Of a stretch of 64,000 bases of DNA, positions 44,720 to 56,424 are shown piece after piece. The translations under genes were made by a program, and so were the position numbers. Origin of the DNA: Aplidium turbinatum (lineage: Eukaryota; Chordata; Ascidiacea; Aplousobranchia; Polyclinidae); NCBI GenBank assembly GCA_918807975.1, contig OU964923.1:2852001-2916000 (forward strand), given 5' to 3'. The first letter of the stretch is position 1; every line of letters begins with the position of its first letter. The notes under the pieces are model-generated. The model saw nothing but the letters and a program-made list of their open reading frames with translations. It had not been told where the DNA came from and ran no database searches.

Positions 44720-45625
44720 ATATCTTATAGCTTGCGCATGCGCAAGTTTTAATGTACCGTATCTAGTTTCAATCTATGATGAAAAAATAAATGAATGAAT
44801 AAAAGAATGTATATATCTTATAGAATATTATACGGTACCATAGGCGTAACCAGGGGGGCGAAAGGGGCCATGCCCTCCCCCAAATTTTCAAAGTTTGGAT
44901 TCCGAAGTTGAACCCTTTGTTGAAAATATAATATAATTTGTATAAATTTATATCGTTTTCCAAGACATCTGGCTATTAACACACCCCAGGACTTGTTTTA
45001 GACACACAGAAAGACACCAATAAATTTTGCAAATTGTAAATCGCGCAAAGTTTACGCGATTTACGCTTTTTTTAACTAATCTGTTGAAGCAATTTCAAAT
45101 TCACTTTCACTCACAAGACACGCAAAAAATAAACCTAAAGAAAAAAGCCTAATGAAACTTTGCACAGCAGAAAATAGTGGCGTAGGTGTACAAGTTTTTC
45201 GACTCGTGCCCAGAGCATTGTGACGCAAGAAGCCACACGACCTCGTTCGGTGGAAGTTAATGAGTTATGCAGCTTAAGCAGATACACGGCGCTGTGACTC
45301 TTCAAGCGCACGTCGTTGGTCTGATGAAAGCCTTTCCGAGTGACTTCACTGATATTTTAAAAAGCCTTCTAAACCATAGATTTAGTTTTCGAATGGCGAA
45401 GAATTATCAAGATAAAGTGATTAAACATGACGATCGACGCTAAAACTGGTGTGTCTGCCGTGAAACTTCATTTGTCCGCCAAGATAGCTGCTCAGACCAA
45501 ACACGTTTGTCCGCCGTCAACAAAAACGAATTTCGAGGCTTGGTATCAGCTACTTGAAAGGAAAGATTTTCATTAGAAAAAATGACCGAAATAAATAAAA
45601 AATGACCAAATTTTTTTAAGTCATT
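44720..45625. other. Non-coding, part of an inverted duplication
   Basis: Positions 45165-45265 (with CGTGCCCAGAGCATTGTGAC and GAAGCCACACGACCTCGTTC) are repeated in reverse at 46765-46890. ATAGGCGTAACCAGGGGGGC near 44852 resembles a hAT-type element end without a visible partner. Confidence 0.5.
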
Positions 45626-45654
45626 TTGGACAAATGACCGAAAAGACTCAGCGA

Positions 45655-45846
45655 AAAAAAAACCCAGGTTCGAGGCAGACCTCGAAGCGACAAACGATTC
45701 TGATATATAGCAGACTTAACACTTGCAAACAATCAATGCGGTACATACGGCCAGCAGTTTGGAACAAGCTTCCACCTACGATAAAAAATGAATGTAAAAC
45801 AGTAAAAGGCTTTAAATTAAAAATGAATAAGCTAAATCTTTCTTGA
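45655..45846 (+). mobile_element. LINE C-terminal scrap
   Basis: The end of the frame reads SMRYIRPAVWNKLPPTIKNE, then KTVKGFKLKMNKLNLS and a stop. The pattern RYxGPxxWNxLPxxI..FKxxLKxxLL is the C-terminal signature of CR1/L2/Jockey-group LINEs. The rest of the element is missing. Confidence 0.6.
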
Positions 45847-46307
45847 AAAAATCCTATCTAAGTATTGCATAAACCAAACATACTAATATTAAATTGTCCT
45901 GCAATGATAGGCCAATGTGTGTAGATTTATTAATTAGCAAAATAGTAAGATTGTAAATACTCTTACTGACTTTCTGCTTTTAGTCTACAGAGGTTATACC
46001 TACAGGTAGAGCTCGACCGATATCACTTTTTCAGGCCGATACCGATTTTTATGAAATTTTTAGGCCGATACCGATATACATCGGCCGATATATATCAACT
46101 ATGAAAAATTTGTTATCAACAAGGTTATTAAGCAACAAACCAGTCGAAGAAATTTTATGCATTGGTTGCTGTCATAGGCGCCGAGTTTTCAAAATAGCTG
46201 GGCGGACGAACACATACTGTCACGTCACGTCGTGATCACCAATAATAATGTAGAACTCCACTGTTGTTTTCCTACCATCAAGGCTCCTTTAAAGAACAAT
46301 GCTACAG

Positions 46308-46384
46308 TTTTTACACCGATTTAACATCTGGCGATGTTAAAACAATGTAACAGCAGTGGAAATTGCGGTCAGACTTTTGCTGCG
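46308..46384. repeat. Copy of the ~80-bp palindromic repeat
   Basis: TTTACACCGATTTAACATCT and GGCGATGTTAAAACAATGTA form the arms; the outer right end reads GTCAGACTTTTGCTGCG. It lies inside the hAT element. Confidence 0.55.
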
Positions 46385-46839
46385 AAGGAAGTTCGTCACA
46401 GGTTTGCGCAATTTACTTGATTTATAGCACTGGGCTTACGAGTGACAGAGTGGAGACAAACGGCGCGGCTGGACACTTTTGCTCGTTTAACGGCAAATCA
46501 ACGTTGTTTAACGTTGCATGAATGTAACATGGCAATAATTGACGAAAACTAATCGCTTAATTAGTAGGTCTAGTAGGGCCTATCATATGGCGACAAAACC
46601 TTGCGAATAAGGTAAGTAGGCTAGTATTAGAAGGTGGCAGATGGTTACAGAAGTTTTTGGACTTTAAATAGAATTAAATTTGTTTTTTTAATTCCTGAAA
46701 TGTCCGGCGGGCGCGGCCCACCCGCCCGGGACTCGGCGCAGGTGGTTGCTTGCTTAATTACGCCGCATAACTTCCACCGAAAGAGGTCGTGTGGCTTCTT
46801 GCGTCACAATGCTCTGGGCACGAATCGGAAAACTTCTAC

Positions 46840-47060
46840 AATGACGCTACTATTTTCTTCTGTGCAAAGTTTTGCTAGGCTTTTTTCTTTGGGTTTATTT
46901 TTGCAACTTCTACAATGAAGCTACTATTTTCTTCTGTGCAAAGTTTCACCAGGAGTTTTTCTTTATTTTTGCAACTTCTACAATGACGCTACTATTTTCT
47001 TCTGTGCAAAGTTTCACTAGGATGTTTTCTTTGGGTTTATTTTTGCATGTCATGTGAACG
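46840..47060. repeat. Tandem triplication, ~75-bp unit
   Basis: Three direct copies each contain ACTTCTACAATGACGCTACT (or AAGCTACT) and ATTTTCTTCTGTGCAAAGTT, ending in TTTCTTTGGGTTTATTTTTG. Confidence 0.75.
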
Positions 47061-47261
47061 AAAGTTAATTTTCCCTGGACCTTTTCTTTCTTACTGTAAT
47101 ACCAAAACTTGACAAATTTTGCGTATGATCTAATTTTGTAACGAATCTTGCCTTGTCAATATCACTTGGAGATCAAAGCCAGGCATTGTGTCGTAAGACT
47201 TGAAATAAGCTGTGCGTGGTTAGTGTAGAAGTACACCCGCACTCCCATCGATTCTTAGCGA

Positions 47262-47335
47262 AAAATTCACCTTTGTTACACTGATTCAATGTCATCAATC
47301 GTTGAAGCAACGTAAAACTCGAAATTTTTCCTGCT
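47262..47335. repeat. Copy of the ~80-bp palindromic repeat
   Basis: TTTGTTACACTGATTCAATG and CGTTGAAGCAACGTAAAACT form the arms. The outer ends are eroded. It lies inside the hAT element at 46007-47598. Confidence 0.45.
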
Positions 47336-47609
47336 TGAATGGAAGCTAAGGGATACAGTATTAACATTTTCTAGATGCGCGCACTAGAATGGGCGGGAAA
47401 TTATATTCTCACAGCAATTGTTTGTGCTATGCAAGCACGTTTGAGCAACTTGTATTTCTTCTAAAGGCATGTATGGCTGGTTTTGAGTGTGCTTTTGCTG
47501 GCCGATGTTTATCGGCGAAAAATAGCCGATACGATATATCGGCTACACCTGATATCGGCCGATACATATCGGCTGACCGATATATCGGTCGAGCTTTACC
47601 TACAGGCCA

Positions 47610-48610
47610 GGGTCTACAGAAGTTTTTCCATCCTCTTCGGCCAATGTGGTGGTCATGTGCTCCTACCAGGGGCGAGTTTAACTGATGGGGGTCGGGGCAC
47701 CTTTAGATAGGGCCCTGTGCAAAAAACCTTTTAAGGTAACGTGAAAATCATCTACACCTTTGCTAATGCCTTTACGCCAAGCTCAATGGCAACCTTGTGA
47801 CTAAAAATTAACCTTGAAAAAAAAGGAGGCATTTTGCAGAAACTTCAACGGCTGAGAGAATAATAACACAAAATGACATTTTTCCACATTGGGGGGCCTT
47901 CAAAAACGGGTCCCGGGGCAACTTCACTGTCTGCCATCCTAAATCTGGGCCTGGTTCTAACCAGTTATTTTATATCAATATCTTGGACCAGATTCATCAT
48001 GCTATTCATGCTATTGTATGTTTGTTTGTCTGCTACGTTTTTAAATGCAATATGCCAAATTGGATTACTTTTTTAAAAACATACGGTAACCCAAGTTTCT
48101 CATATTACTGTGAAATGCCATTACTACCGGTACATCCTGGCTAGTGGGGCTTGTCATTTTTGCATTGATTTAATGTTTGCTGACTTTGGATAGGTGTAGA
48201 GGTGACTGACGAGTTCAGTTGGCTGAGTTAGTGAGTTCTCATAGTTATTGCTTTATCGACATAACTTTAGATCAAAAAATGCTTAAAGGCTAATACCGGC
48301 AAGACATAACTTCCTTAGGTAGCCTACCGGTATGTATAACTTGATTTCCGCGAGATGATGTTGTTTTTGTCATTGTTTCATGTTGTCAAATTGTAACTAT
48401 TTTGTGAGTCGTGCAAGGCCTGGTGCGTTGCGTTTGAAATGGCTTTGCCCATGGTAGGATTTCTTTGTGTTTTTTTTTTGACTGCCTTGCTCCTTTTTGC
48501 TATGAGCTAAATGCATCAAAGATGTGTTCCCCTCACGACCATCAGCACTCTTGAAAACGCACCATGGCCGATCTTCATAGCAAATGATTATTTAGGTAGG
48601 CCTATACAAT
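47610..48610. other. Non-coding interval
   Basis: No gene is recognised. GGGGTCGGGGCACCTTTAGA and GGTCCCGGGGCAACTTC near 47690 and 47910 look like old transposon ends but lack partners. Confidence 0.4.
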
Positions 48611-48616
48611 TCTTCA

Positions 48617-49530
48617 AGGGTACGTCAAGGTGACACAATATCTCCAAAACTTTTTACAGCAGCCTTAGAAGAAATTTTTAAACAACTTAACTGGGAAGAA
48701 AAAGGAATCAAAATTGATGGTGAATACATAAACCATTTACGTTTTGCTGATGACATCATCCTTATATCTGAGCAACCTAAACAACTACAAACAATGCTAA
48801 GTGAACTCAATACAGAAAGCAAAAAGATTGGCCTTCATATGAACTTTAACAAAACGAAAGTTATGTTTAACAAACTGGCAGACATCGGCAACAATATTCT
48901 TTTGGACGGAGCGACTATCGAAAAAGTTGATCACTATATATACCTTGGCCAAAAAATTACAACCAACTCCAATAAAGAAGATGAAATCAAAAGAAGAATA
49001 TCACTTGGATGGCAAGCCTTCGGAAGAGCAAGTACGATATTTAAGTCAAAACTGCCTCTTTCCCTCAAGAAACAAGTCTACGATCAATGCATCCTTCCAA
49101 CCGCTACATATGGTGCAGAAACTTGGAACCTTACAAAGAAATTAACATTTAAACTAAGAACTATGCAGAGAGCACATGAACGAATCATGATGGGTTTAAC
49201 ATGGAGAGATAAAAAGACTGCCGAATGGATCAGAAATCAAACGAAATTACGAGATATATTAAGCACAATCAAGAAACTAAAATGGTCCTGGGCAGGTCAT
49301 ATAGCAAGATATCAGGACAATAGATGGACTAAAAAATTAACAACATGGACACCACGAGAAACCAAAAGAAAAAAAGGAAAACCAAAAGTGAGATGGAGGG
49401 ACGACATTGACAAACAATGCAATACAACCAATTGGTACCAACTAGCACATAATCATGTAAATTGGCATGAAAAGGGGAAGGCTTACGCTCTGCAGTGGGC
49501 TCTCACAGGCTGAAAATGATGATGATGATG
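48617..49530 (+). mobile_element. RTE-like LINE fragment with (GAT)n tail
   Basis: 5'-truncated LINE. From 48617 the frame reads RVRQGDTISPKLFTAALEEI, then the catalytic palm LRFADDIILI, the thumb (YIYLGQKITTN), QCILPTATYGAETW, and the C-terminal motif GKPKVRWRDDI..KGKAYALQWALTG ending in a stop at 49511-49513. The tail is a short (GAT)n microsatellite, as in RTE-clade elements. The surviving 300 codons are open without a break. Clade assignment is by recollection of C-terminal motifs. Confidence 0.8.
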
Positions 49531-49534
49531 ATAC

Positions 49535-50880
49535 AATTCTTGAAAATATCAGCTAAAGCTAGCCTATATTATGGGCGTTTTTTTATTTGTAACATTTTCT
49601 TTTATTTCCCTTTCTATCTTAAACTTAATACCGTAATAATAATAATCATGCTTTTACTTGCGCCCATTGCGATAACATACGGTACGGTACAGTACACTGC
49701 GATACAACAGACGACAGGAAGCAGCATAGTCTTCGAGTTAGCTGCTCCCTTTATTTTGGCTTATTTTCTGAAGGTGTTGCGACCATGCCAAATCCTTCAA
49801 CTTAATAACTTACTTCGGTCACAAGCACGTTTTAACGTTCGCGTTTTGTCGCTTCTACTTATGCTGACGTGTATGTGTATGTATTGTTTTTGCTATGATG
49901 GTCACTTGGTCAGAAATAAAAACAATAAAACAAAACAAGCGCTTTGCAAGTTGCACTAGTGGCTCTCTGCTAGTTTATTTTGTTTCTCCACTAAGTTCGC
50001 CTTGAACAGTTGAACTGAATCACCAGATGGCGTTGACGAGTTTGCCACTTTCAGGTAGCGTGAGAGAGAAGCACTGGAGAGCGTGGGAAAAATTTCAGCT
50101 TCCTGGCTTTGGGCCCCAATTGTAAGGAAGTGAGATTTTCAACCGGTAACGGATATCTTCGAAATGGATTCTAGCCAATGGTAATTCGATCATGCAGTTG
50201 CACTTTAAGGTAAAAACAGTGGCCTCCTGTCAGCAGTATGTAGCATAATGCTCTTGGTTTGCCCATTGAGCACTTTGCTAGCAGATGCTTTGCTGTTGCA
50301 TTGCACATAGCTTACTGCTTCGGCAGTTTGTGCACTTTTGCATCCCTAATACAGAGCCTTTCACAGTTACAGACTTTTACAGTATCTTAAATTCCCATGT
50401 GACTGTAATGAATTTTGTCATTGATCTAGTAATCTAGTTTATTTAAATAAGTTGTTCATCTTTAACTAGACCTGCTACTTTGGGAAATAGCTATCATATA
50501 AGCTTTCGTGTGCATGCTATCTGCTGTCAAAAAAAAGAGAACTTTGAATAAAAACTCCAGCCAATCATCATTCCCATGTCCATCCCGCAGCAGAAGCTTT
50601 GCGCACACATAGGCCTCAACAGTCATCTTTGCACTCAACCGCGCCAATCATCATATTAAATTTTCATTTTTTGCTTTGCTCTCAAAGGGGATTTCTGTAT
50701 GTAGTTTTACAGTATCAACTTACCTTCCGTGGAAGGTAAAATGACACATTTGAGTGAAGTTTTTAAAATTTCAATTAAGAAAAAGTAACATAAATATAAA
50801 AGTGAAAATGTTTTTGAAAAGAGTGTAAGAGATCAGACTTTCATTTCAGCCTAAGATCAATAATTTGTGTTACGTAATTT
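49535..50880. other. Non-coding interval
   Basis: No exon or repeat is recognised. Several GGTACGGTAC-type short repeats occur near 49680. Confidence 0.4.
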
Positions 50881-50884
50881 TCAG

Positions 50885-51960
50885 TTAACAGGCAAAAATG
50901 TACCAAATTACCTTCCCTTCTCCTACGTGAGCGTCTGAGCGATCGGTCTAATGTCAACCCGATATATTTTGGTTCGGGGCTGAAGGTAAGTAATTTTTCG
51001 TTGTTCAAGACACTCCGCTCACGATCAGCTTCCCGGTTATAAAGATGGAAAGCTGCTGTCACAGTTTTGGTTTCGCTGAGTTCCGTTGCCATTTCTGGAG
51101 ATAAGCTGAGACGTTTTTTATGTCCTGCCTCAGGGTGTCTTCTAAGCTTTCCCGCGACTTTTTGGAATGGAAAATTGCCTGGTTGTCCGCGTATGCGTAT
51201 TTTGCGGAGACTATGCTTGGCAGGTCGTGGATGGAGGCTAGATGCTAAAGAGAAGTGGAGCAGGGACTGATCCCTGTATGACGCCAATTTTAGACGTCTC
51301 AGTCTGCTTTGCCGTAAGTTTCCGGTGGTGAGGAAGAAGCTTCGATGTCTGACAAGTTCCATGATTATATGGACCATATGTCGATCTGGAAGCAGTCGAG
51401 ACAGCTTAGGCTACAATTAAGGCCGCAGTGCCATAAAGTGTCGTAGGCAGCTGTAAGATCTAGAAAAATAGCGCCGGTCTTCTTTTTTCGCCTCAAAGTA
51501 ATCTCGATGTCTTTGGGTCAAGAGTGTGACCTGTTCTACGGTGGATTTCCCGCTGGAATCCAGATTGCTCCTTAGGGAGGTGTGGGTCGATGACTGGATT
51601 GATGAGGGCATAGATCAATCTTTCGAGAATTGTGAAAGGAATACAGAGGAAGGATATCGGACGATAGCACTTTGGGCCCTCTGGCGGCTTGTGAGGCTTA
51701 GGGATAGCAACTGAGGTTATTTTCCAGATTTTTGGGATTGAGAGGCGGTACAAGCAGGAAGAACGAAGTCTACATAGCCAGGACTTGAGGGTAGGACCAG
51801 CATGGAACACAAATTCAGGGCAGATCTTACGTGGCTCTGGAGACTGGTGTGGTTTCACTAGGCATAGGGCGGTGGTGAAATCCTCTGGGGTGAAATCTTC
51901 GAATATTGTTTCATCTGGTGGTGTTTCCACTCGCCACAGGAAGACACTTCTTTTGCAACA
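50885..51960 (-). pseudogene. Broken Jockey-like LINE, reverse transcriptase region
   Basis: On the minus strand, 51930-51550 encodes the RT fingers: SIPKIWKITSVAIPKPHKPP, CYRPISFLCIPFTILERLIY and LPKEQSGFQR. The following palm region (STVEQVTLLTQ, then a damaged LDLTAAYD-type stretch) is in another frame. Positions 51377-50890 contain further LINE-like sequence (PEPKYIGLTLDRSL). At least two frame changes are present, so this copy is dead. The motifs match the Jockey/I group. Confidence 0.7.
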
Positions 51961-52196
51961 AGTCGGATGCCTTTACTTCCCATGCGGTCCTTTATCTTTT
52001 AGACAATGTTCTGCAATAGGTGGGAACTGTTGGAAGTGATGGCATTGGCAGAAACGGGGCACTGGCGAGGAGAGTTTGCTCAGCACCCAGCAAGGTTGTT
52101 GATGATGCTCAATGCTTTGCGGCTTGAGTGCGAGAAGTCCATGGTTTAGATGGCTTTGTTCCATCTCTCAAGCTTCTTTGCATCTATTGCAAGAAG

Positions 52197-52694
52197 CAGA
52201 AATGTACGTATACGCCGCAAATTCTACGCCGTAGACTTTTTGTTTACGCTAACGCTTACGGCCACATTTTTTTGGATAGTTGTCGCTTGAGGCAACGCCG
52301 TAAAGTTTTCGCAGTTTTTTAGCGCATAGCGTCAACGCATACTTTTTAATGTCTTTTTTTCGCTACAACACGCCAATACCTTCCAGCGCTGCAGTTAAAA
52401 GAATGTTTTCAATGCGCAAAGACATATTGAAACCAAAACGCAGCAAAATGTCAGATGAACACTTTCAGATGCTTGTGTTTCTTCGTGGAAATTCAAAATA
52501 AAACTTGTTTGTTTCGAGTGGTTTATACCGTCTGAATGTTTGGCACCTAGCAAACAAAATGACTTAACTCTAGTGTATGCGCTGACGCTGAAAACTTTTT
52601 TACAAGTTACGTTGACGCATACGGCGTATAGTTTTTCGAACGTTTGCGTTTACGTTGACGGCGTCAATGTTTTCTGTATGCGCGTACATCACTG
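52197..52694. mobile_element. Small hAT-type element, perfect 8-bp TSD
   Basis: The ends CAGAAATGTACGTATACGC and GCGCGTACATCACTG are imperfect TIRs. Subterminal repeats of TACGCCG, GTCAACGCATAC and CGTTGACG occur in both orientations. The target duplication GCAAGAAG is at 52189-52196 and 52695-52702. Non-coding interior. Confidence 0.85.
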
Positions 52695-52699
52695 GCAAG

Positions 52700-54200
52700 A
52701 AGTTGGTTGATCAGTAGACAAAACAGATGAAATCCAGTGAAAGTTGAAGATACCAATACTTAGTAGTACGAATACAACTTTCTCATGTGAACCCGACAAA
52801 AATTTCGTGAAATTTAATGCAGTTCAAAGATATTGCCTTGTGTTAAAAGCAGTGGCGTACCGTGACCACTTTGACAGGGTGTGCAGTAGGGTGGGGTGAA
52901 AAAGTACTAATTTTGGATTTGAGCATTCTCTCGCAGATATTTCTTGTGGAGGTTTGAGAAAACATCACACAAAAAATTTCAGCGATTTTTGACAACAGGA
53001 ACCTACCCACTTTTTGAGTTGAAATTTCATAATATTTTAAAAAATCCCTAAAATTTCAAAGTTTTTTTCGCATTATTTAAAGTTGATATAATATTGTAAT
53101 ATTTCTTTTATACCTAAAACTATTAGTTTACTTTTGTGTTTTTCCCAATATCGGGCCAATAGATGCAAATTAAAGTAGGGAAATAAATCACAAAAAGTGT
53201 AAAAATCTTGGATTTTTTCTAAAAATTTACCAAAGTCAAAAGTTACAGTATCTAGTTTTGTATAGGCCAATAATTCCCGCAGTCAATAGTTTCTGCGTCG
53301 AATAGTCGTTTACCCTTTCGTGATTGTCTGACAATTTGATAGAGACGGTCTTCTTCTTTCGTTTGAGACTAGATCAAATTTCAGGGCATGTGGTGGAGAG
53401 CCAGGTGAGTGTAGCTTCGTCCAGCGTTGCTATGCCATGCGTTCCATTTGGTGCCTTGTAGATTAGGGTGGAGTGAAAAAAATTTTTTTTTCCAAATCAA
53501 AAAACATGGGGTCTGTATACAGGCCAAATGACCCAAAACGGCTTTTCAAAACATTTTTTGGGGGTAGCTGTCAATATTGGCAGTGCTACCACCACCTGGT
53601 GGCCACGAGTAAGCAAAAATTCTTAAATACTCCATAACTTTTGATACACACATGCTAGAAGGTTGGTTTTGGTGTCTATAGATGCATAATACACATGTTT
53701 ATATCTACTCTCAGAGACATGTTTTCTCTAAAACACTTGTAAATTGAGTTATTAGCAAAAAATGATTTTGACTGAATTTGACTGATCATTTATAAGTGGA
53801 ATTTACTATGTACTGTAGTGTAAGGCCCTGGTATGCTGGTACTGTATATAATAATGTTGTATGTGTAGGAAAAGTAATTTACATGTAGAATTTTATATAT
53901 TATAATGAATTACAACTTTTTCAATTCACCATTCTTTTTGTAATCAGTATCACATTATATTTAATCATAAACCCAATTGGCAATTAATGATGTTTTAAAT
54001 TTTGGCAAATTCAAATTATTTAAATCAATGACATTTTAGATTGTCACAATATAGTTTACTAATTTACTGTGATAGCAATATTCTTAACATTAGCTTACCA
54101 AGTTACAAAAAGCAATTTACTATCAATTATTTAATTTACATCAATCGTGTTGTTCATGTTTGTATTATCATTCATAATCAAATTCAAAATATTCATTACT
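52700..54200. other. Non-coding, two related GGGTGG..GTGAAAAA starts
   Basis: TAGGGTGGGGTGAAAAAGTA (52887) and TAGGGTGGAGTGAAAAAAAT (53464) begin two stretches in the same direction and look like transposon ends. The second may be an end of the element coding for the protein at 54205-56169; I did not find its partner. AT-rich otherwise. Confidence 0.4.
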
Positions 54201-54204
54201 TTCG

Positions 54205-56169
54205 TCAACAGCAAAATTGTTGTTTCGTGTCATATCTTTTCATTAGTTTTCTTGATTTCAGTTTTTGACGAATCATTCCATCACGTCGAGCAAAACCACA
54301 AACAGATGCACTTGCTTCGGTAACAACTTTAATATGCCTTTCCACGGCTTGGTTATGGCAAGGATGATTCATACGAAGGGGTGTTCTCCTAATTTCATCA
54401 ATGTCGCTATTTGATAAGCTTCTTAGAATGGGTGGTTCTGTCAGCTCCAACACATTCATGTTTACTAGTTTGTAATAACATTTTGCACCAAAGTTTAACT
54501 TGGGAATAATGAACTTCCTGACAGTGGCTGTAGAAGCAGGCGTCTCTGATTGTTCATCCTCCTCACTATCTGATTGCTCCAATGCCCCACCATCAAAGTT
54601 GTCTGAATCAAAGATTACAGCTGATGTTGTTGCATTACCACGCAAAGCATGTATTTTATTGACGGCTATTCTTCTGGTATCCTCATCTTCATCTCCAAGC
54701 ATGCCAAGTAATATATTTTCAGGGTTTGCGAAGAAAGCATTTCGTTGCAGAGTTTTCAGAGCAATCTTCTGTACTTTTGAGTTTGGAAAGGTCATTACTC
54801 TTCTAATCATGTTGTAGAAATTTTTGGCACCATCAGATATTGAATGTTTGCGTTTAATTTCAAACCAAGAGGGGAAATAAACCTTTATGCAAAATTCTAC
54901 AATAATGACAAGCTTTGGAGATGGCGTTGATACAGAAACATAAAACCTTAAGATCCTACATGCCAAAGTTAGCCATCTTGAGTGACACAGCCCACCGACT
55001 TCTAATAATGCAAGATCTGCATCCACATCACCAAGAATTACCGCCCAACATATTCTGTACGAATAATACTGATCCGAACTGAGATCATCCACAATAGCAT
55101 TTGGTAATTCTGGAAAATTAACACTGGAGATTGCTTTAAATGGGACTATATCCCAGTCAGAAACAGATCCAGATAAGCATTTCCCAATATTTCCAGAAAA
55201 GGAATCAGGCCCCTTGGTTGAGCCATCAATTTCCATAAAAACATGGCGCAAAGGAAGCTCATTGCAATGGAGCAAACAAATAGCCCATTGTAAAGGCCTA
55301 CCTATTAGTTGTTCCAAGCAGTGAATTGCCCCTCGATGGGCTCCCGTCATGGATGCTGTACCATCGCTACCTATCACACAAAGATGATCCAAGAGAACAG
55401 TTCCTTCCAATTCGTTATGAAGCACTTTTGCAATACTGATGCCCTTTCCATCTTCAGGAATTACATGAGACAAGTAGAACTCGCCAGGTTCCCCTACTAT
55501 TACATAATGCTCTTCAAGCACAGAATTGCGATAATATTTGCCGTTAATTTGGGTAACACTTTGAGTTGAATCTTTCCTTCCATCTACGTATATTCCATCG
55601 ACGTTTGAATATAACTCATCATCGTTCTTACGCATTTCTTCTCTGTATTTAGCTCGTTCTCTTCGCAACTTGCAACGGTCTATAACAAACGTGGTTTCTT
55701 CATTTGTTATAATACCATGGTCTTTCAGAGCGGCGGTTGCTATTACAGAGGCAACTCTGTCAGACACACCGTACCTGTCACATGCCATAGCCAAATTGTG
55801 ATAGGATGTCCTATTTTGAAAGCCAATAGCAGGAACTTGTGGACCAATGAATGATGAAGAAGATGAAACATCACCATCATCTTCAGATTGTGATTCACCA
55901 CTAAGGGATTCCAATGACAAAGAAGGTTGATCATCTGACACTGAAGTACCAGTAGATACAATACTAGCATGTGCTTTTCTAGCAAAAAGAACATCAGACG
56001 GTGTTAATATTTCAACAGAAGATGATGTTTTGGCAAGCCTTGGTCCTTTTTGGTCATTGAAGAATGCATAGTCATCGTCTGACATTCTCAGTTGATGTTG
56101 CTTTTCATGTTCTTTACGTCGCACAATATCATAACAAAAGATATCGAAAAGTTGGTTTGCCTTTTCCAT
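54205..56169 (-). CDS. Transposase-like protein of unknown family, 654 aa
   Basis: One uninterrupted frame. Residues 75-110 are Ser/Asp/Glu-rich. The middle carries DGIYVDGRKDST (~192-202), CVIGSDGTASMTGAHRGA (~264-281), LQWAICLLHCNELPLRH (~293-309) and CHSRWLTLACRILRFYVS (~395-412). I recall similar proteins in many copies in cnidarian and arthropod genomes, which points to a transposon; DGRKD and SDG could be the two Asp of an RNase H-like fold, but that is inference. The C-terminus is basic (KLKSRKLMKR). The start is uncertain: the frame stays open upstream (KYEKDIEDF) to an acceptor-like AAACAG near 56219, and related-looking sequence (56236-56360) continues in another frame, so a 5' exon or a frame slip at the nine-A run is possible. 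The frame length suggests recent activity or domestication. Confidence 0.6.
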   Translation of the reverse strand: MEKANQLFDIFCYDIVRRKEHEKQHQLRMSDDDYAFFNDQKGPRLAKTSSSVEILTPSDVLFARKAHASIVSTGTSVSDDQPSLSLESLSGESQSEDDGDVSSSSSFIGPQVPAIGFQNRTSYHNLAMACDRYGVSDRVASVIATAALKDHGIITNEETTFVIDRCKLRRERAKYREEMRKNDDELYSNVDGIYVDGRKDSTQSVTQINGKYYRNSVLEEHYVIVGEPGEFYLSHVIPEDGKGISIAKVLHNELEGTVLLDHLCVIGSDGTASMTGAHRGAIHCLEQLIGRPLQWAICLLHCNELPLRHVFMEIDGSTKGPDSFSGNIGKCLSGSVSDWDIVPFKAISSVNFPELPNAIVDDLSSDQYYSYRICWAVILGDVDADLALLEVGGLCHSRWLTLACRILRFYVSVSTPSPKLVIIVEFCIKVYFPSWFEIKRKHSISDGAKNFYNMIRRVMTFPNSKVQKIALKTLQRNAFFANPENILLGMLGDEDEDTRRIAVNKIHALRGNATTSAVIFDSDNFDGGALEQSDSEEDEQSETPASTATVRKFIIPKLNFGAKCYYKLVNMNVLELTEPPILRSLSNSDIDEIRRTPLRMNHPCHNQAVERHIKVVTEASASVCGFARRDGMIRQKLKSRKLMKRYDTKQQFCC

Positions 56170-56424
56170 GAAGTCTTCTATATCTTTCTCATATTTTGCT
56201 CCTCTTTTTTTTTCGGGTATCTGTTTAGACGACAGAACTGTTTTACAAGGTCAAATATTTTGTGTGCAACTGTGGTGTGATGTAGAGTATAAACATTGCA
56301 ATAGATCCAATGATTAACCAATTCTAGTGCAATTTTAGGTGCTCTTCCACAAAACGCCCTGTTGGTCAACCAGACAAAATGATGACGTCACACATTGGAA
56401 TGGACTATTATGAAGGAGGAAGTG

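Larger units (their letters stand above)
46007..47598. mobile_element. Non-autonomous hAT element, 1.6 kb, perfect TSD
   Basis: The ends TAGAGCTCGACCGATATCAC and ATATCGGTCGAGCTTTA are TIRs, with many GGCCGATA/TATCGGCC subterminal repeats at both ends. The target duplication CCTACAGG is at 45999-46006 and 47599-47606. The interior holds two palindromic repeats, a GC-rich patch near 46700, an inverted copy of 45165-45265 and a ~75-bp tandem triplication (46840-47060). No transposase. Confidence 0.9.
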
